IMG/VR virus record: IMGVR_UViG_3300042861_001151
Coordinates: 1-41,076 of that record
Length of the DNA: 41,076 nt
Strand: one strand, 5' to 3'
Source of the DNA: a virus
Below the pieces are notes generated by a model. That model saw only the letters and a list, made by a program, of their open reading frames with translations. It was not told the origin of the DNA and did not search any database. The position numbers and the translations under genes are program-made. Shown here in pieces: positions 17,404 to 25,679 of this stretch (position 1 is its first letter; each line of letters begins with the position of its first letter).

Positions 17404-18027
17404 ATGGGTTCTATGAATATTTTTGATATTAATTCTATTAAAACAAATTTTAATTTAAGTTATTTTGTGGAAACAGGAACGGGTGTTGGTAATTCGTTAA
17501 AATTTGTTTTAGAAAAAACAAATGAAAATAAGTTTGATGAATATTTTTCTATAGAGATTTCTACGGTTTTGTATGAACAGTGTTTATCAATTAAAGAAAA
17601 TTATAAAAATCATAATATAAAATTAATAAATTCCAATTCGCCCGATGGCCTTAAACAAATTCTAACAAATATTCCAAAAAATAAAAATATCTTTTTCTGG
17701 TTAGATGCACATTTTCCTGATGCCGATCATAATAATGCATCTTATACTTTTACTAAAGACAAAAATATAAGAATACCATTGGAAGAGGAAATAAAAATAA
17801 TAAAAGAAAATAGAAAAAATTGCAAAGACTATTTTATAATAGATGATTTGCGAATATATGAAGATGGAAATTTTGAAGGAGGCAACTGGAGAGATAGAGT
17901 TCATTATGGAGGCAATGGTATTCAATTTATTCATGATGCTTTTTCCGATACACATAATATTACTAAATTATATAATCATGAAGGTTATGTTATTGTAATA
18001 CCAAAAGATAGAACTCAAAATATATGA
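17404..18027 (+). CDS. Putative Rossmann-type methyltransferase-like protein
   Basis: This 207-aa protein has FVETGTGVGNSLKFV near the N-terminus (a motif I-like glycine loop), then YFSIEIS (an acidic strand end) and NIFFWLDAHFPDAD in the place of motif IV, followed by FIIDDLRIYEDGNF. The order fits a class I AdoMet methyltransferase fold, but no named family is recognised. AAGGA at 17392-17396 precedes the ATG. The stop overlaps the nucleotidyltransferase start by 4 nt. A sugar-modification role is inferred only from context. Confidence 0.55.
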   Translation: MGSMNIFDINSIKTNFNLSYFVETGTGVGNSLKFVLEKTNENKFDEYFSIEISTVLYEQCLSIKENYKNHNIKLINSNSPDGLKQILTNIPKNKNIFFWLDAHFPDADHNNASYTFTKDKNIRIPLEEEIKIIKENRKNCKDYFIIDDLRIYEDGNFEGGNWRDRVHYGGNGIQFIHDAFSDTHNITKLYNHEGYVIVIPKDRTQNI

Positions 18028-18431
18028 AAATAGTATTTACTAATGGTTGTTTTGATATATTACATCCCGGTCATATAGAAATGTTGAAATATGCAAAATC
18101 ACTGGGTGACAAAGTAGTTGTTGGTATTGATTCAGACGAACGAGTCAAAGAGAAAAAAGGTGATTTGCGACCCATAAATACTAGTGAAGTTCGTAAGGAA
18201 ATGTTACTTGCACTTCGTTATGTTGATGCAGTTTATGTTTTTGAGAATGATAATCAATTAAAATCCCTTGTAAAAAAATTTGAACCAGATATAATGATTG
18301 TCGGTTCAGATTGGATAGGGAAACCCGTGATTGGTAGTGAACATGCAAAAGAAGTCAAATTTTTCGAAAGAATCCCTGAATACTCTACTTCAAAAACCAT
18401 TGAAAGTATTGTTATTGGGGGAAACGTGTAG
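18024..18431 (+). CDS. HldE-C-like sugar-phosphate nucleotidyltransferase
   Basis: The 135-aa protein matches the C-terminal nucleotidyltransferase domain of HldE/RfaE and glycerol-3-phosphate cytidylyltransferases. It has FTNGCFDILHPGH with the HxGH nucleotide site at residues 14-17, VVGIDSDERV, and the C-terminal YSTSKTIE segment in place of the ISSTK-type motif. It would transfer a nucleotide (ADP in heptose synthesis) to a sugar 1-phosphate. In bacteria this domain is usually fused after the kinase; here it is a separate gene placed before the kinase and overlapping it in another frame. Confidence 0.85.
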   Translation: MKIVFTNGCFDILHPGHIEMLKYAKSLGDKVVVGIDSDERVKEKKGDLRPINTSEVRKEMLLALRYVDAVYVFENDNQLKSLVKKFEPDIMIVGSDWIGKPVIGSEHAKEVKFFERIPEYSTSKTIESIVIGGNV

Positions 18432-19149
18432 AGATGAATATCACTTTGGACATGTCAACCGAATAAGTCCAGAAGCACCTGTTCCAGTTTTTGATTTACA
18501 GTCTTGTGAAACTAAATTTGGAATGGCTAATAATGTAAAGAATAATTTAGAATCTTTCGGTTGTAAAGTTGAATTTTTAACTAATGTTTCTGCTTTACTA
18601 ATCAAACGAAGATTTGTAGATCTTAAATCAAAGCAACAACTGCTTCGTGAAGACATAACAAATACCATCAATCCTTTGATCTCTCTCGTAAATGATAATT
18701 ATGATTTTGTTGTAATATCTGATTATAATCGGGGACTATTAACAGAAAAATTCATTAAAAAGATATCAAAGCAAATAACATGTCCTGTCTTTGTTGACAC
18801 AAAAAAGACATCAATAAATTGTTTTTCAAATTTCAAAAATTGCATATTAAAATGTAATGATAATGAATTTTCTTTACTAAAAGAAGTTCCTAAAAATATC
18901 AATTTAATTGTCACCAAAGGTAAAAATGGTGCAACATGGAATAGTAAAAATTTTCCTGCCCCAAGTGTTGAAATGTTTGATGTTACTGGTGCTGGTGATG
19001 TTTTTCTTTCTGCGCTTTCTGTTCTTTATTATATGACAAATAATATGGAAGAATCTATTAGAAAGTCAGTAATTTTAGCTTCAAGATCAACCGAACATCT
19101 TGGTATATACACATTAACAAAGGGAGACATCCTTGAAGTATGTGATTGA
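18343..19149 (+). CDS. HldE-N-like PfkB sugar kinase, shortened
   Basis: This protein carries the RISPEAPVPVF signature of the heptose-7-phosphate kinase domain of HldE, KSKQQLLREDI, ISDYNRGLL, and the PfkB motif FDVTGAGDVFLSALS with the catalytic Asp. Relative to HldE about 25 residues are missing after the LTNV segment, where the sugar-lid region lies. The start is uncertain: ATG at 18343 gives 268 aa, but the conserved part begins at KVLLLGE, so a TTG at 18400 is possible. Either way it overlaps the nucleotidyltransferase gene in another frame. It should phosphorylate a sugar phosphate at C1; heptose is the family precedent, not proven here. Confidence 0.8.
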   Translation: MQKKSNFSKESLNTLLQKPLKVLLLGETCRDEYHFGHVNRISPEAPVPVFDLQSCETKFGMANNVKNNLESFGCKVEFLTNVSALLIKRRFVDLKSKQQLLREDITNTINPLISLVNDNYDFVVISDYNRGLLTEKFIKKISKQITCPVFVDTKKTSINCFSNFKNCILKCNDNEFSLLKEVPKNINLIVTKGKNGATWNSKNFPAPSVEMFDVTGAGDVFLSALSVLYYMTNNMEESIRKSVILASRSTEHLGIYTLTKGDILEVCD

Positions 19150-19450
19150 TATTGACGGAACTATTTGTACTATAGAAAATGGTAATTACCATTTTGCAAC
19201 ACCCTATATGGATAGGATTCAAAAAATAAATGAATTATATGATGCGGGTCATATTATAGTTTTATTCACTGCTAGAGGTATGAATAGGAACGAGGGAGAT
19301 CGTACAAAAGCATATGAACAATTTTATAATTTTACACTTGACCAAATTAATAAATGGGGTGTAAAATATCACCAATTAATTTTAGGTAAACCCTCTGGTG
19401 ATTTTTATATTGACGACAAAGGAATGAATGCAAATGACTTCTTTAAATGA
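19133..19450 (+). CDS. Small HAD phosphatase (capsule-type, EcbF/BcbF-like)
   Basis: The 105-aa protein has HAD motif I as VIDIDGTIC, motif II as VLFTARG and a C-terminal GKPSGDFYIDDKGMN, holding the motif III lysine and motif IV acids. It is a cap-less small HAD, resembling the capsule-biosynthesis phosphatase group. TTG at 19133 is the likely start: GGGAGA lies about 6 nt before it and the first residues (KYVIDIDGT) begin the first strand. It overlaps the kinase by 17 nt. In a heptose pathway a HAD enzyme (GmhB) removes the 7-phosphate; this protein is smaller than GmhB, so equivalence is inference. Confidence 0.82.
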   Translation: MKYVIDIDGTICTIENGNYHFATPYMDRIQKINELYDAGHIIVLFTARGMNRNEGDRTKAYEQFYNFTLDQINKWGVKYHQLILGKPSGDFYIDDKGMNANDFFK

Positions 19451-19787
19451 AATACACCCCAAAGGATGGGGATATGAAAAGTGGATTGTAAATAAATCCG
19501 AATATTGCGGAAAACTTCTATATATCGAAAAAGACAAAAAAGTGTCTTGGCATTATCATATTCTGAAAGATGAAACTTTTTATGTGCAAAGTGGAAGTAT
19601 AATTTTAAAATATTCGGACAATGATGACTTGGAAACTGCTTCTGAAATTATACTAAATAAAGGAGACAGTTTTCACATATATCGTGGATTGAGACATAGA
19701 ATGATTGCACTTGAGAATACGGAATTGTTTGAATTTTCTACTGAGCATTTTGATAGCGATAGTTATAGATTAATAAAAGGTGATTAA
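19434..19787 (+). CDS. Cupin, mannose-6-phosphate isomerase C-terminal type
   Basis: The 117-aa protein is a single beta-barrel cupin. Motif 1 is VSWHYHILKDETFYVQSG, with the two histidines and a glutamate as metal ligands, and motif 2 includes GDSFHIYRGLRHRM. GWGYEKWIVN at the start is typical of the phosphomannose-isomerase/mannose-1-phosphate-guanylyltransferase cupins. ATG 19434 is preferred over 19428 because AAAGGA lies about 10 nt upstream rather than 4. It overlaps the HAD gene by 17 nt and is followed 3 nt later by the GDP-mannose epimerase-like gene, suggesting a sugar-isomerising or epimerising role. Confidence 0.8.
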   Translation: MTSLNEIHPKGWGYEKWIVNKSEYCGKLLYIEKDKKVSWHYHILKDETFYVQSGSIILKYSDNDDLETASEIILNKGDSFHIYRGLRHRMIALENTELFEFSTEHFDSDSYRLIKGD

Positions 19788-19790
19788 ATT

Positions 19791-20798
19791 ATGAAAAAAA
19801 TACTAGTACTTGGCGGCGGTGGTTTTATCGGTTCACATCTTGTAAAGAAATTTAAAAAAGAAGGACATTGGGTTCGTGTTGTCGATTTGAAGCGACCTGA
19901 ATTTGCTCCATCTCCTGCTGACGATTTTATTGTTGGCGACTTGCGTAATCAATTAGTATGTGATAACGCATTTAATACTAAATTTGATGAAGTATATCAA
20001 CTTGCTGCTGATATGGGCGGCGCGGGATATATTTTTACAGGTGAGAATGACGCAAACATCATGCATAATTCCGCATTAATTAATTTAAATGTGGTTGAGC
20101 GTTGTCTGACTACTAAGGTCGGTAAGGTGTTTTATTCCTCTTCGGCATGTATGTATCCTGCATACAATCAAGAAGACCCGGACAATCCGAAATGCTCGGA
20201 AGATTCAGCGTATCCTGCCGCACCTGATAGCGAATATGGTTGGGAAAAACTGTTCAGCGAGCGTTTGTTCCTTGCATTTGCAAGAAATCATGGACTAAAT
20301 GTTCGTGTTGCTCGTTATCACAATATTTTTGGACCAGAGGGAACATGGTGTAATGGTAAGGAAAAAGCACCTGCTGCTCTATGCAGAAAGGTAGCAGAAG
20401 CATCAAACAATACTCATATTGATGTATGGGGAGATGGTCAACAAACCCGTTCTTTCCTATACATCGATGAGTGTGTTGAAGCAACTTGTCGTTTGATGCA
20501 ATCTGATTTCATTGGTCCTGTGAATATTGGTTCTGAGGAGATGATTAAAATTAACGATTTGGCACAAATGGTCATCGATATTTCCGGTAAGAATCTCAGT
20601 ATAAATAACATACCAGGACCCGTAGGAGTTCGTGGTAGAAATTCCGATAATAAACTATATCGTGAAAATGTTGGTTGGGAACCCACTCAATCGTTACGAG
20701 AGGGAATAATCAAGACTTATTCTTGGATAAAGTCTCAGGTCGATTCACAATATGCAATGAGCACTGCCGATTTGGATATGAGAGATAGAAATTTATGA
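19791..20798 (+). CDS. GDP-mannose 3,5-epimerase-like enzyme
   Basis: The 335-aa extended SDR closely follows plant GDP-mannose 3,5-epimerase. It has GGGGFIGSH at 8-16, LAADMGGAGYI, SSACMYP with the catalytic-type Cys120, YGWEK with Tyr149 and Lys153, YHNIFGPEGTW, KAPAALCRK with Lys192 in the acid/base position, WGDGQQTRSF, and GVRGRNSDN. In plants it converts GDP-D-mannose to GDP-L-galactose and GDP-L-gulose. All catalytic positions known from the plant enzyme are present, so activity is likely. A GDP-sugar product could feed the GT10-like transferases at 6430 and 7926. Its G+C looks higher than that of the central island genes. Confidence 0.9.
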   Translation: MKKILVLGGGGFIGSHLVKKFKKEGHWVRVVDLKRPEFAPSPADDFIVGDLRNQLVCDNAFNTKFDEVYQLAADMGGAGYIFTGENDANIMHNSALINLNVVERCLTTKVGKVFYSSSACMYPAYNQEDPDNPKCSEDSAYPAAPDSEYGWEKLFSERLFLAFARNHGLNVRVARYHNIFGPEGTWCNGKEKAPAALCRKVAEASNNTHIDVWGDGQQTRSFLYIDECVEATCRLMQSDFIGPVNIGSEEMIKINDLAQMVIDISGKNLSINNIPGPVGVRGRNSDNKLYRENVGWEPTQSLREGIIKTYSWIKSQVDSQYAMSTADLDMRDRNL

Positions 20799-22006
20799 AA
20801 CCAAAACTTACACTATGCATGATCGTTAAGAATGAGTCACATATTATTTTGGAATGTTTAAATTCCATTTACAATATTCTTGATTATTGGGTAATATGCG
20901 ATACTGGTTCTACTGACGGAACCCAAGATATAATCAAGAAGTTCTTTCAAGAAAAAGGAATACCCGGAGAACTTCATGAACGCGAATGGAAGGGATTCGG
21001 TCATAATAGAACTGAGGCATTCCAACTATGCGAAGGTAAAGCAGACTATGCATTTGTCATAGATGCTGATGACTACTTAGAAGGAACATTACCAATTCCT
21101 GATGTCATGGATGCTGATTCTTATGCTGTAAGAATGGGTCGTCCTGAATTCTCTTGGTGGAGAAATCAGATATTCCGTCTTGATGCAAAGTGGAGATATG
21201 TTGGTGTGTTGCATGAATATGCCGCATGTGAGAAACAAAATCCAGTAATATCTAAATTAGAAGGTAACTATAGAGTAGTTGCTAGAACAATGGGTGCAAG
21301 AAATCAAGATATTACTCCAATTGAAAAATACAGCAGAGATGCCGAGGTTTTAGAAAAAGCACTTATCGATGAACCAGATAATGCAAGATATCAATTCTAT
21401 CTGGCACAAAGTTATTTTGATTCACAGCAATATGATAAAGCAGAAGTTGCTTATATCAAAAGAGCAGAAATGGGTGGGTGGCCAGAAGAGGTTTACTATT
21501 CAATCTATAGAGTAGCAATCGCAAAGGCTCTTCAGAATAAACCATGGCCTGAGGTTCAACAGACCTTCTTGGACGCATATAATTTCCGTCCAACAAGAGC
21601 AGAACCACTATTCCATATTGCTCAAATATACCGTCAAAAGTTTAATATGCCGGTTTTGGCATACCTGTATGCTAAAGCAGCAATGGATATTCCTTTCCCG
21701 AAGAATGATATTCTATTCGTTGCGGACATTGTTTATAAGTTTGGTATTTTGGATGAGGTTTCATCTACTGCTTTCTATGCAGGACACCCAACAATTGGGT
21801 ATTTAGCAACAGAAAAAATGCTAAAGGAAGGAAATGTCCCACCAGACGAACTTCCCCGTGTTCAAAAGAACATGGAAGAATATCAAAAAGCATTGGATAG
21901 ATTAGTAGAACAGGGATTGGTAAAATTGCCTAAAGAAGAACCAACCCCATCTCCTGTGTCAAAGAAGAAAACATTCAAGAAGAAAAAGAAATATAAATAT
22001 ACATAA
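20795..22006 (+). CDS. GT2 glycosyltransferase with TPR-like C-terminus
   Basis: The 403-aa protein begins with LTLCMIVKNESHIILECLNSI and has CDTGSTDGTQDII and FVIDADDYLEG, the nucleotide-binding and DxD motifs of GT2. From about residue 180 helical repeats appear (NARYQFYLAQSYFDSQQYDKAEVAY and similar), resembling TPR units. It ends in a highly basic Lys-rich tail. The layout is that of SunS/TPR-type GT2 proteins that glycosylate proteins or capsules. It is the last island gene and overlaps the upstream epimerase by 4 nt; the fibre operon begins 12 nt downstream. Confidence 0.85.
   Translation: MKPKLTLCMIVKNESHIILECLNSIYNILDYWVICDTGSTDGTQDIIKKFFQEKGIPGELHEREWKGFGHNRTEAFQLCEGKADYAFVIDADDYLEGTLPIPDVMDADSYAVRMGRPEFSWWRNQIFRLDAKWRYVGVLHEYAACEKQNPVISKLEGNYRVVARTMGARNQDITPIEKYSRDAEVLEKALIDEPDNARYQFYLAQSYFDSQQYDKAEVAYIKRAEMGGWPEEVYYSIYRVAIAKALQNKPWPEVQQTFLDAYNFRPTRAEPLFHIAQIYRQKFNMPVLAYLYAKAAMDIPFPKNDILFVADIVYKFGILDEVSSTAFYAGHPTIGYLATEKMLKEGNVPPDELPRVQKNMEEYQKALDRLVEQGLVKLPKEEPTPSPVSKKKTFKKKKKYKYT
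21992..21999 (+). promoter_or_regulatory. T4-type late promoter of the fibre operon
   Basis: TATAAATA lies 19 bp before the ATG of the first virion gene, followed by the strong ribosome site AAAGGAAG at 22006-22012. It overlaps the last codons of the glycosyltransferase. The exact core match and the virion genes downstream support a late promoter. Confidence 0.65.
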
Positions 22007-22018
22007 AGGAAGATATAA

Positions 22019-22450
22019 ATGCCAGCATCCAGATACGACATATACGCAGAACAGGGTTCTACCTTTAAATTGCATTTAGATTATAAGTACAAGGGTGGTA
22101 CTGGTATAAATTTATCAAACTTTACTGGAGCTCTTCAAGCAAGAAGATCCGAAAAAGATCCTAAAGTTGTTTTGTTTTTAACAGATGTTGGGGTCACTGG
22201 TGGTGGAACAACTGGCGAATTTACTGTAGGTATTGATGGAGTTGCAGGAATTGGTGGTATTAGTTTTAACACATCAACTTCTGGATCTTCTGGGTATACT
22301 GGTGGTATATTATTTAAAATAGATAGAACTACCATGAAAAATGTTCCAGCAGGAAAACACTTTTATGATTTTGAAATCACAAATAGTGTAGGTGAAACAT
22401 ATAGATTAGTGGAAGGGACATTTGAGGTATCTAGAGAAATTACAAGATAA
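22019..22450 (+). CDS. Small virion-associated protein
   Basis: The 143-aa protein opens with the SRYDIYAEQGSTFKLHLDY motif that I associate with small phage structural proteins found next to fibre genes. The rest is beta-rich with glycines (GGGTTGEFTVG) and ends in HFYDFEITNSVGETYRLVEGTFEVSREIT, an immunoglobulin-like strand pattern. It is preceded by a late promoter and a strong ribosome site. A baseplate or fibre-connector role is inferred; no enzyme motif is seen. Confidence 0.7.
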   Translation: MPASRYDIYAEQGSTFKLHLDYKYKGGTGINLSNFTGALQARRSEKDPKVVLFLTDVGVTGGGTTGEFTVGIDGVAGIGGISFNTSTSGSSGYTGGILFKIDRTTMKNVPAGKHFYDFEITNSVGETYRLVEGTFEVSREITR

Positions 22451-22453
22451 CAA

Positions 22454-25024
22454 ATGTCAGACCCAACTGTCAATAATATTATAGTAAATTCAGTTCAGTC
22501 TGCTGATATAACTGTAACTTCGTATGCAAATCCAACTAATTTAATTGCAACAACGGAAAAAACGACAGTTCTTGCTACCACCCCATTAGGACCATCTGTT
22601 CCGGGACCAAAAGGTACAACTGGTGCTACTGGAGAAACTGGTCCTCAAGGAATCCAAGGTATTCAGGGTATTCAGGGTAATACTGGAGAAACTGGTTCTC
22701 AAGGTATCCAAGGTATTCAAGGTATTCAGGGAATCCAAGGTATTCAAGGTAATACTGGTAATACTGGAGAAACTGGTCCTCAAGGAATCCAAGGTATTCA
22801 AGGTATTCAAGGTAATACTGGTAATACTGGAGAAACCGGTCCTCAAGGAATCCAAGGTATTCAAGGTATTCAAGGTAATACTGGTAATACTGGAGAAACC
22901 GGTCCTCAAGGAATCCAAGGTATTCAAGGTATTCAAGGTATTCAGGGAATTCAGGGTAATACTGGTAATACTGGTAATACTGGAGCAACTGGTCCAGTAG
23001 GTGATTATGTAATTTCAATTCGTGGTCTTACTGGTGCTGTTGACATTATCAACGACTCTGGAATTGGTGTGTCTGTTTCTGGAAAGACTCTGACTGTTTC
23101 AAATACTGGTGTTTATTCATTCAACGAACTTACAGGTGCAGTACAGGGTGTGTCTTCGGCTAACGGGTTGACGGGTGCGGTTACATTCATAGGTGGCAGA
23201 GGAATTACACACTCGGTGAGTAGCAATGGAATTTCCTTTTCTGTAAATTTCAGAAGGGGTGGACTAACTTTCCCCTCTATTGCTACAGTTGCTCCGAGTG
23301 ATATATTACTGTTGCAAACTTTTGGTTCAACCGCAACCATGTATACTGCTACGGTAAATGATGTTATCACATCGAATGTACAAATACCCGAAATTGAATA
23401 TACTGATACGAGTTCCATAATTGGTAAAAAACTGATACTTGATAGTAATTTGCAAATTGATTCCGATCTTGCAATTAGTGAAATTTTAAGTGGTGCAGTA
23501 ACTTCTATCAATGGACGCACAGGCGCAATTCAAGGCGTGTCGGCTGCTGTGGGCGGAACAGGCATATCTGTGTCGGGTGCTACTGGTTCTGTCACTATTA
23601 CTAATACTGGTGTTCAAAGTTTTAATGGTTCTACTGGAGCAATTGTTGGAGTCAGCAGAATAAATGGTCTTACTGGTGCTGTCGGCATAACCAACGGTTC
23701 TGGAATCGGTCTATCAGTTTCTGGAAACACTCTGACTGTTTCGAATACTGGGGTACTGAGTATTGACGGTAGCACTGGAGCTATTACAAATGTTGCAAGA
23801 ACAAATGCAGCAAACACTTTCAATCAAACCCAATCAATACAAGGTTCTGGACCATTTAGCAGTAGTTACTTGGCTGAATATGGTGGAAGTGGAATAACAA
23901 TTAATTTTGATACTGGCATAGATGTTGCAAGTCAGCGATGGTCTGCTGGTCTTGATGGTGGATCTAATACTACAATAACATTTCCGACAGATACCGGCAC
24001 AGTAGCACTTACTAAAAATGTTGTATCATCTTTTAACGGACTTACTGGAGCAGTTAGCGGTGTAACAACAGGAACCGCAAATACCTTTGTTGCCCTTCAA
24101 TCTTTCACAACAGGAATTTCTGCATCTGGTGGTGTAACATTCACAGGTAATGTAACTATTTCGGGATTTACTCAAGGAGTTGAATTCAAGGCAGATTCTG
24201 CACTTATTACATTTGGCGATATTAATCTTGAGGGCAACGGTTCTAAACTTACTATTGATGATAGTGCAAATATAGTACAAATAGAAAACGCAAATTTGTT
24301 TGTTGGTGGCGGAGCAACATTCTCAAACAAAGTAGAATTTAATAATAACATTGACATGAAGTGGACTGGTCATGGAGGTTCAACTCAAGTTGTTACCGCA
24401 AGTGGATCAGCGGGTCTACGCATATCTCACGCAACCGGAAAACAGATTAAAATTGGAAGTGGTGGTGTCACTGATCGTAATACTTATATTAGTGTTACTG
24501 AGGATACGGCGGGTGATAATGATACAGGTAAAATAGAGTTTGGATGGACAAGAACTGATAATCCAGAAGGAGATCCAGTAGTTTATGTGGATGGAAACTT
24601 TGTGTTTCCTCAATCTAGTGGCGTAACAGGAGATGTTCTTAGAGTAAAGTCACATGATGGTAATAATTCTATTCTAGAATGGAGTCCTGTAACTGGAGTA
24701 ACCACGGGAACTGCAAATAACTTTATTGCATTGCAAACCTTTAGTGCTGGTATTTCAGCTTCGGGTGGTGTGACTCTTGCAGGAACATTACAGGGAACAA
24801 CTGCAAACTTCACAGGTCTTGTATCCTCTACTGTTGGGTTCTCTGGATCAGGAACCAATCTTACCAATATTGTTAAAACTATAAATGGTCTTTCAGGTGG
24901 TGTAACCCTAGCAGCCGGTACAAATATTACACTAGTTCCATCCGGTAATACAATTACAATTGACTCTTCTGGTGGTGGAGGAGTAAACGAAGCATTCGTA
25001 ATCGCTATGGCAACCGTACTATAA
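22454..25024 (+). CDS. Collagen-like tail fibre protein 1
   Basis: The 856-aa protein has an N-terminal head (1-50), then a G-X-Y collagen-like stalk at about 51-185 ([22 protein letters not shown] units). The C-terminal part is built from beta repeats with the recurring GLTGAV, [18 protein letters not shown] and GTANTF patterns. A short C-terminal tip follows a GGGG linker. The stalk should form a trimeric collagen-like helix, typical of phage receptor-binding fibres. Large segments are shared with fibre 2 at 28582. It lies in the late block. Confidence 0.88.
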   Translation: MSDPTVNNIIVNSVQSADITVTSYANPTNLIATTEKTTVLATTPLGPSVPGPKGTTGATGETGPQGIQGIQGIQGNTGETGSQGIQGIQGIQGIQGIQGNTGNTGETGPQGIQGIQGIQGNTGNTGETGPQGIQGIQGIQGNTGNTGETGPQGIQGIQGIQGIQGIQGNTGNTGNTGATGPVGDYVISIRGLTGAVDIINDSGIGVSVSGKTLTVSNTGVYSFNELTGAVQGVSSANGLTGAVTFIGGRGITHSVSSNGISFSVNFRRGGLTFPSIATVAPSDILLLQTFGSTATMYTATVNDVITSNVQIPEIEYTDTSSIIGKKLILDSNLQIDSDLAISEILSGAVTSINGRTGAIQGVSAAVGGTGISVSGATGSVTITNTGVQSFNGSTGAIVGVSRINGLTGAVGITNGSGIGLSVSGNTLTVSNTGVLSIDGSTGAITNVARTNAANTFNQTQSIQGSGPFSSSYLAEYGGSGITINFDTGIDVASQRWSAGLDGGSNTTITFPTDTGTVALTKNVVSSFNGLTGAVSGVTTGTANTFVALQSFTTGISASGGVTFTGNVTISGFTQGVEFKADSALITFGDINLEGNGSKLTIDDSANIVQIENANLFVGGGATFSNKVEFNNNIDMKWTGHGGSTQVVTASGSAGLRISHATGKQIKIGSGGVTDRNTYISVTEDTAGDNDTGKIEFGWTRTDNPEGDPVVYVDGNFVFPQSSGVTGDVLRVKSHDGNNSILEWSPVTGVTTGTANNFIALQTFSAGISASGGVTLAGTLQGTTANFTGLVSSTVGFSGSGTNLTNIVKTINGLSGGVTLAAGTNITLVPSGNTITIDSSGGGGVNEAFVIAMATVL
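22748..22936 (+). repeat. 63-bp tandem repeat, three copies, collagen stalk 1
   Basis: Three adjacent 63-bp units (22748-22810, 22811-22873, 22874-22936) each encode 21 residues of G-X-Y sequence. Copies 2 and 3 appear identical and copy 1 differs at one silent base. Shorter related units flank them. Slippage or recombination would change stalk length in frame. Confidence 0.85.
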
Positions 25025-25027
25025 ATA
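25020..25027 (+). promoter_or_regulatory. T4-type late promoter overlapping the fibre 1 stop
   Basis: TATAAATA spans the fibre 1 TAA stop and lies 13 bp before the next ATG (25041), leaving room for a GGGG ribosome site. The match to the late core is exact and the downstream genes are virion genes. Confidence 0.65.
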
Positions 25028-25040
25028 TAGGGGATATTAA

Positions 25041-25667
25041 ATGAAGAAATTATTAGGACAAGATACATCGGGAACTTACACTTTTGACCCAACTGCAAAG
25101 ACAGTAACCTTTTCAGGACTGTCTCAGCAAGTTACATTGGCTAATATTCTTTTGATTACCAATGTAACCGCTAACACCATTATTTACAATTTTGCAAGTT
25201 CAACCACCGGCGCCGTAAGTTTCGTCAACAATGTGCTGACTCTTGATTACGACACCACATCCATGAGTGCTACAGATGTTCTGCAAATTTACATTGATGT
25301 TGAGAGTTATGAAGAAAGCCTAGCAACACTTCTTCGCCGCATGAACAAACTTTTGGAAAGCAATGCTGTTGTCGATTCCCGTCTACGTCAAAAGGTCGTA
25401 ATAGAAGCAATCGGAACCAACTTGGCAACACCAACCGAAGTTAACGCCTCTATTCCTGTTTCGGGAACAGTTACAGCCACAGCCAATGTGAACAATGCTG
25501 TAACCGCTACAACATTCAACAACTCAGCAGTAAATCCATATACTCTATCGACATCACAGGCAGTAGGATTGGTTTCAGAAGGTCCACTTCATCAATTATG
25601 GCGTGTAGCCAATGATGCTCAAGCTTGTTATGCTCAAGCAATTCGTTCTAAATTATCATTCACTTAA
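25041..25667 (+). CDS. Putative virion structural protein, 208 aa
   Basis: The N-terminal half is beta-rich (TYTFDPTAKTVTFSGLSQQ, then ANILLITNVTANTIIYNFA) and resembles small structural proteins of T4-like phages from aquatic hosts. At about residues 93-118 a helix with ESLATLLRRMNKLLESN suggests a trimeric coiled coil. The C-terminus is Ala/Thr-rich and ends in a helix near QLWRVANDAQACYAQAI. No catalytic motif. It follows its own late promoter. Baseplate or fibre-base function is inferred. Confidence 0.65.
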   Translation: MKKLLGQDTSGTYTFDPTAKTVTFSGLSQQVTLANILLITNVTANTIIYNFASSTTGAVSFVNNVLTLDYDTTSMSATDVLQIYIDVESYEESLATLLRRMNKLLESNAVVDSRLRQKVVIEAIGTNLATPTEVNASIPVSGTVTATANVNNAVTATTFNNSAVNPYTLSTSQAVGLVSEGPLHQLWRVANDAQACYAQAIRSKLSFT

Positions 25668-25679
25668 TAGGAAAATATT

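Noticed and set aside
20600-20607. TATAAATA inside the GDP-mannose epimerase-like gene
   Set aside because: No gene starts downstream within a plausible distance; it shows that the late core occurs by chance in this A+T-rich DNA.
22623-22985. Regular repeats that might suggest a CRISPR array or minisatellite
   Set aside because: Units are contiguous, in frame and encode G-X-Y collagen sequence; no spacers.
24610-25098. 162-aa minus-strand ORF across the end of fibre 1
   Set aside because: Shadow frame of fibre coding sequence; proline-rich translation results from GGT/ACT repeats.
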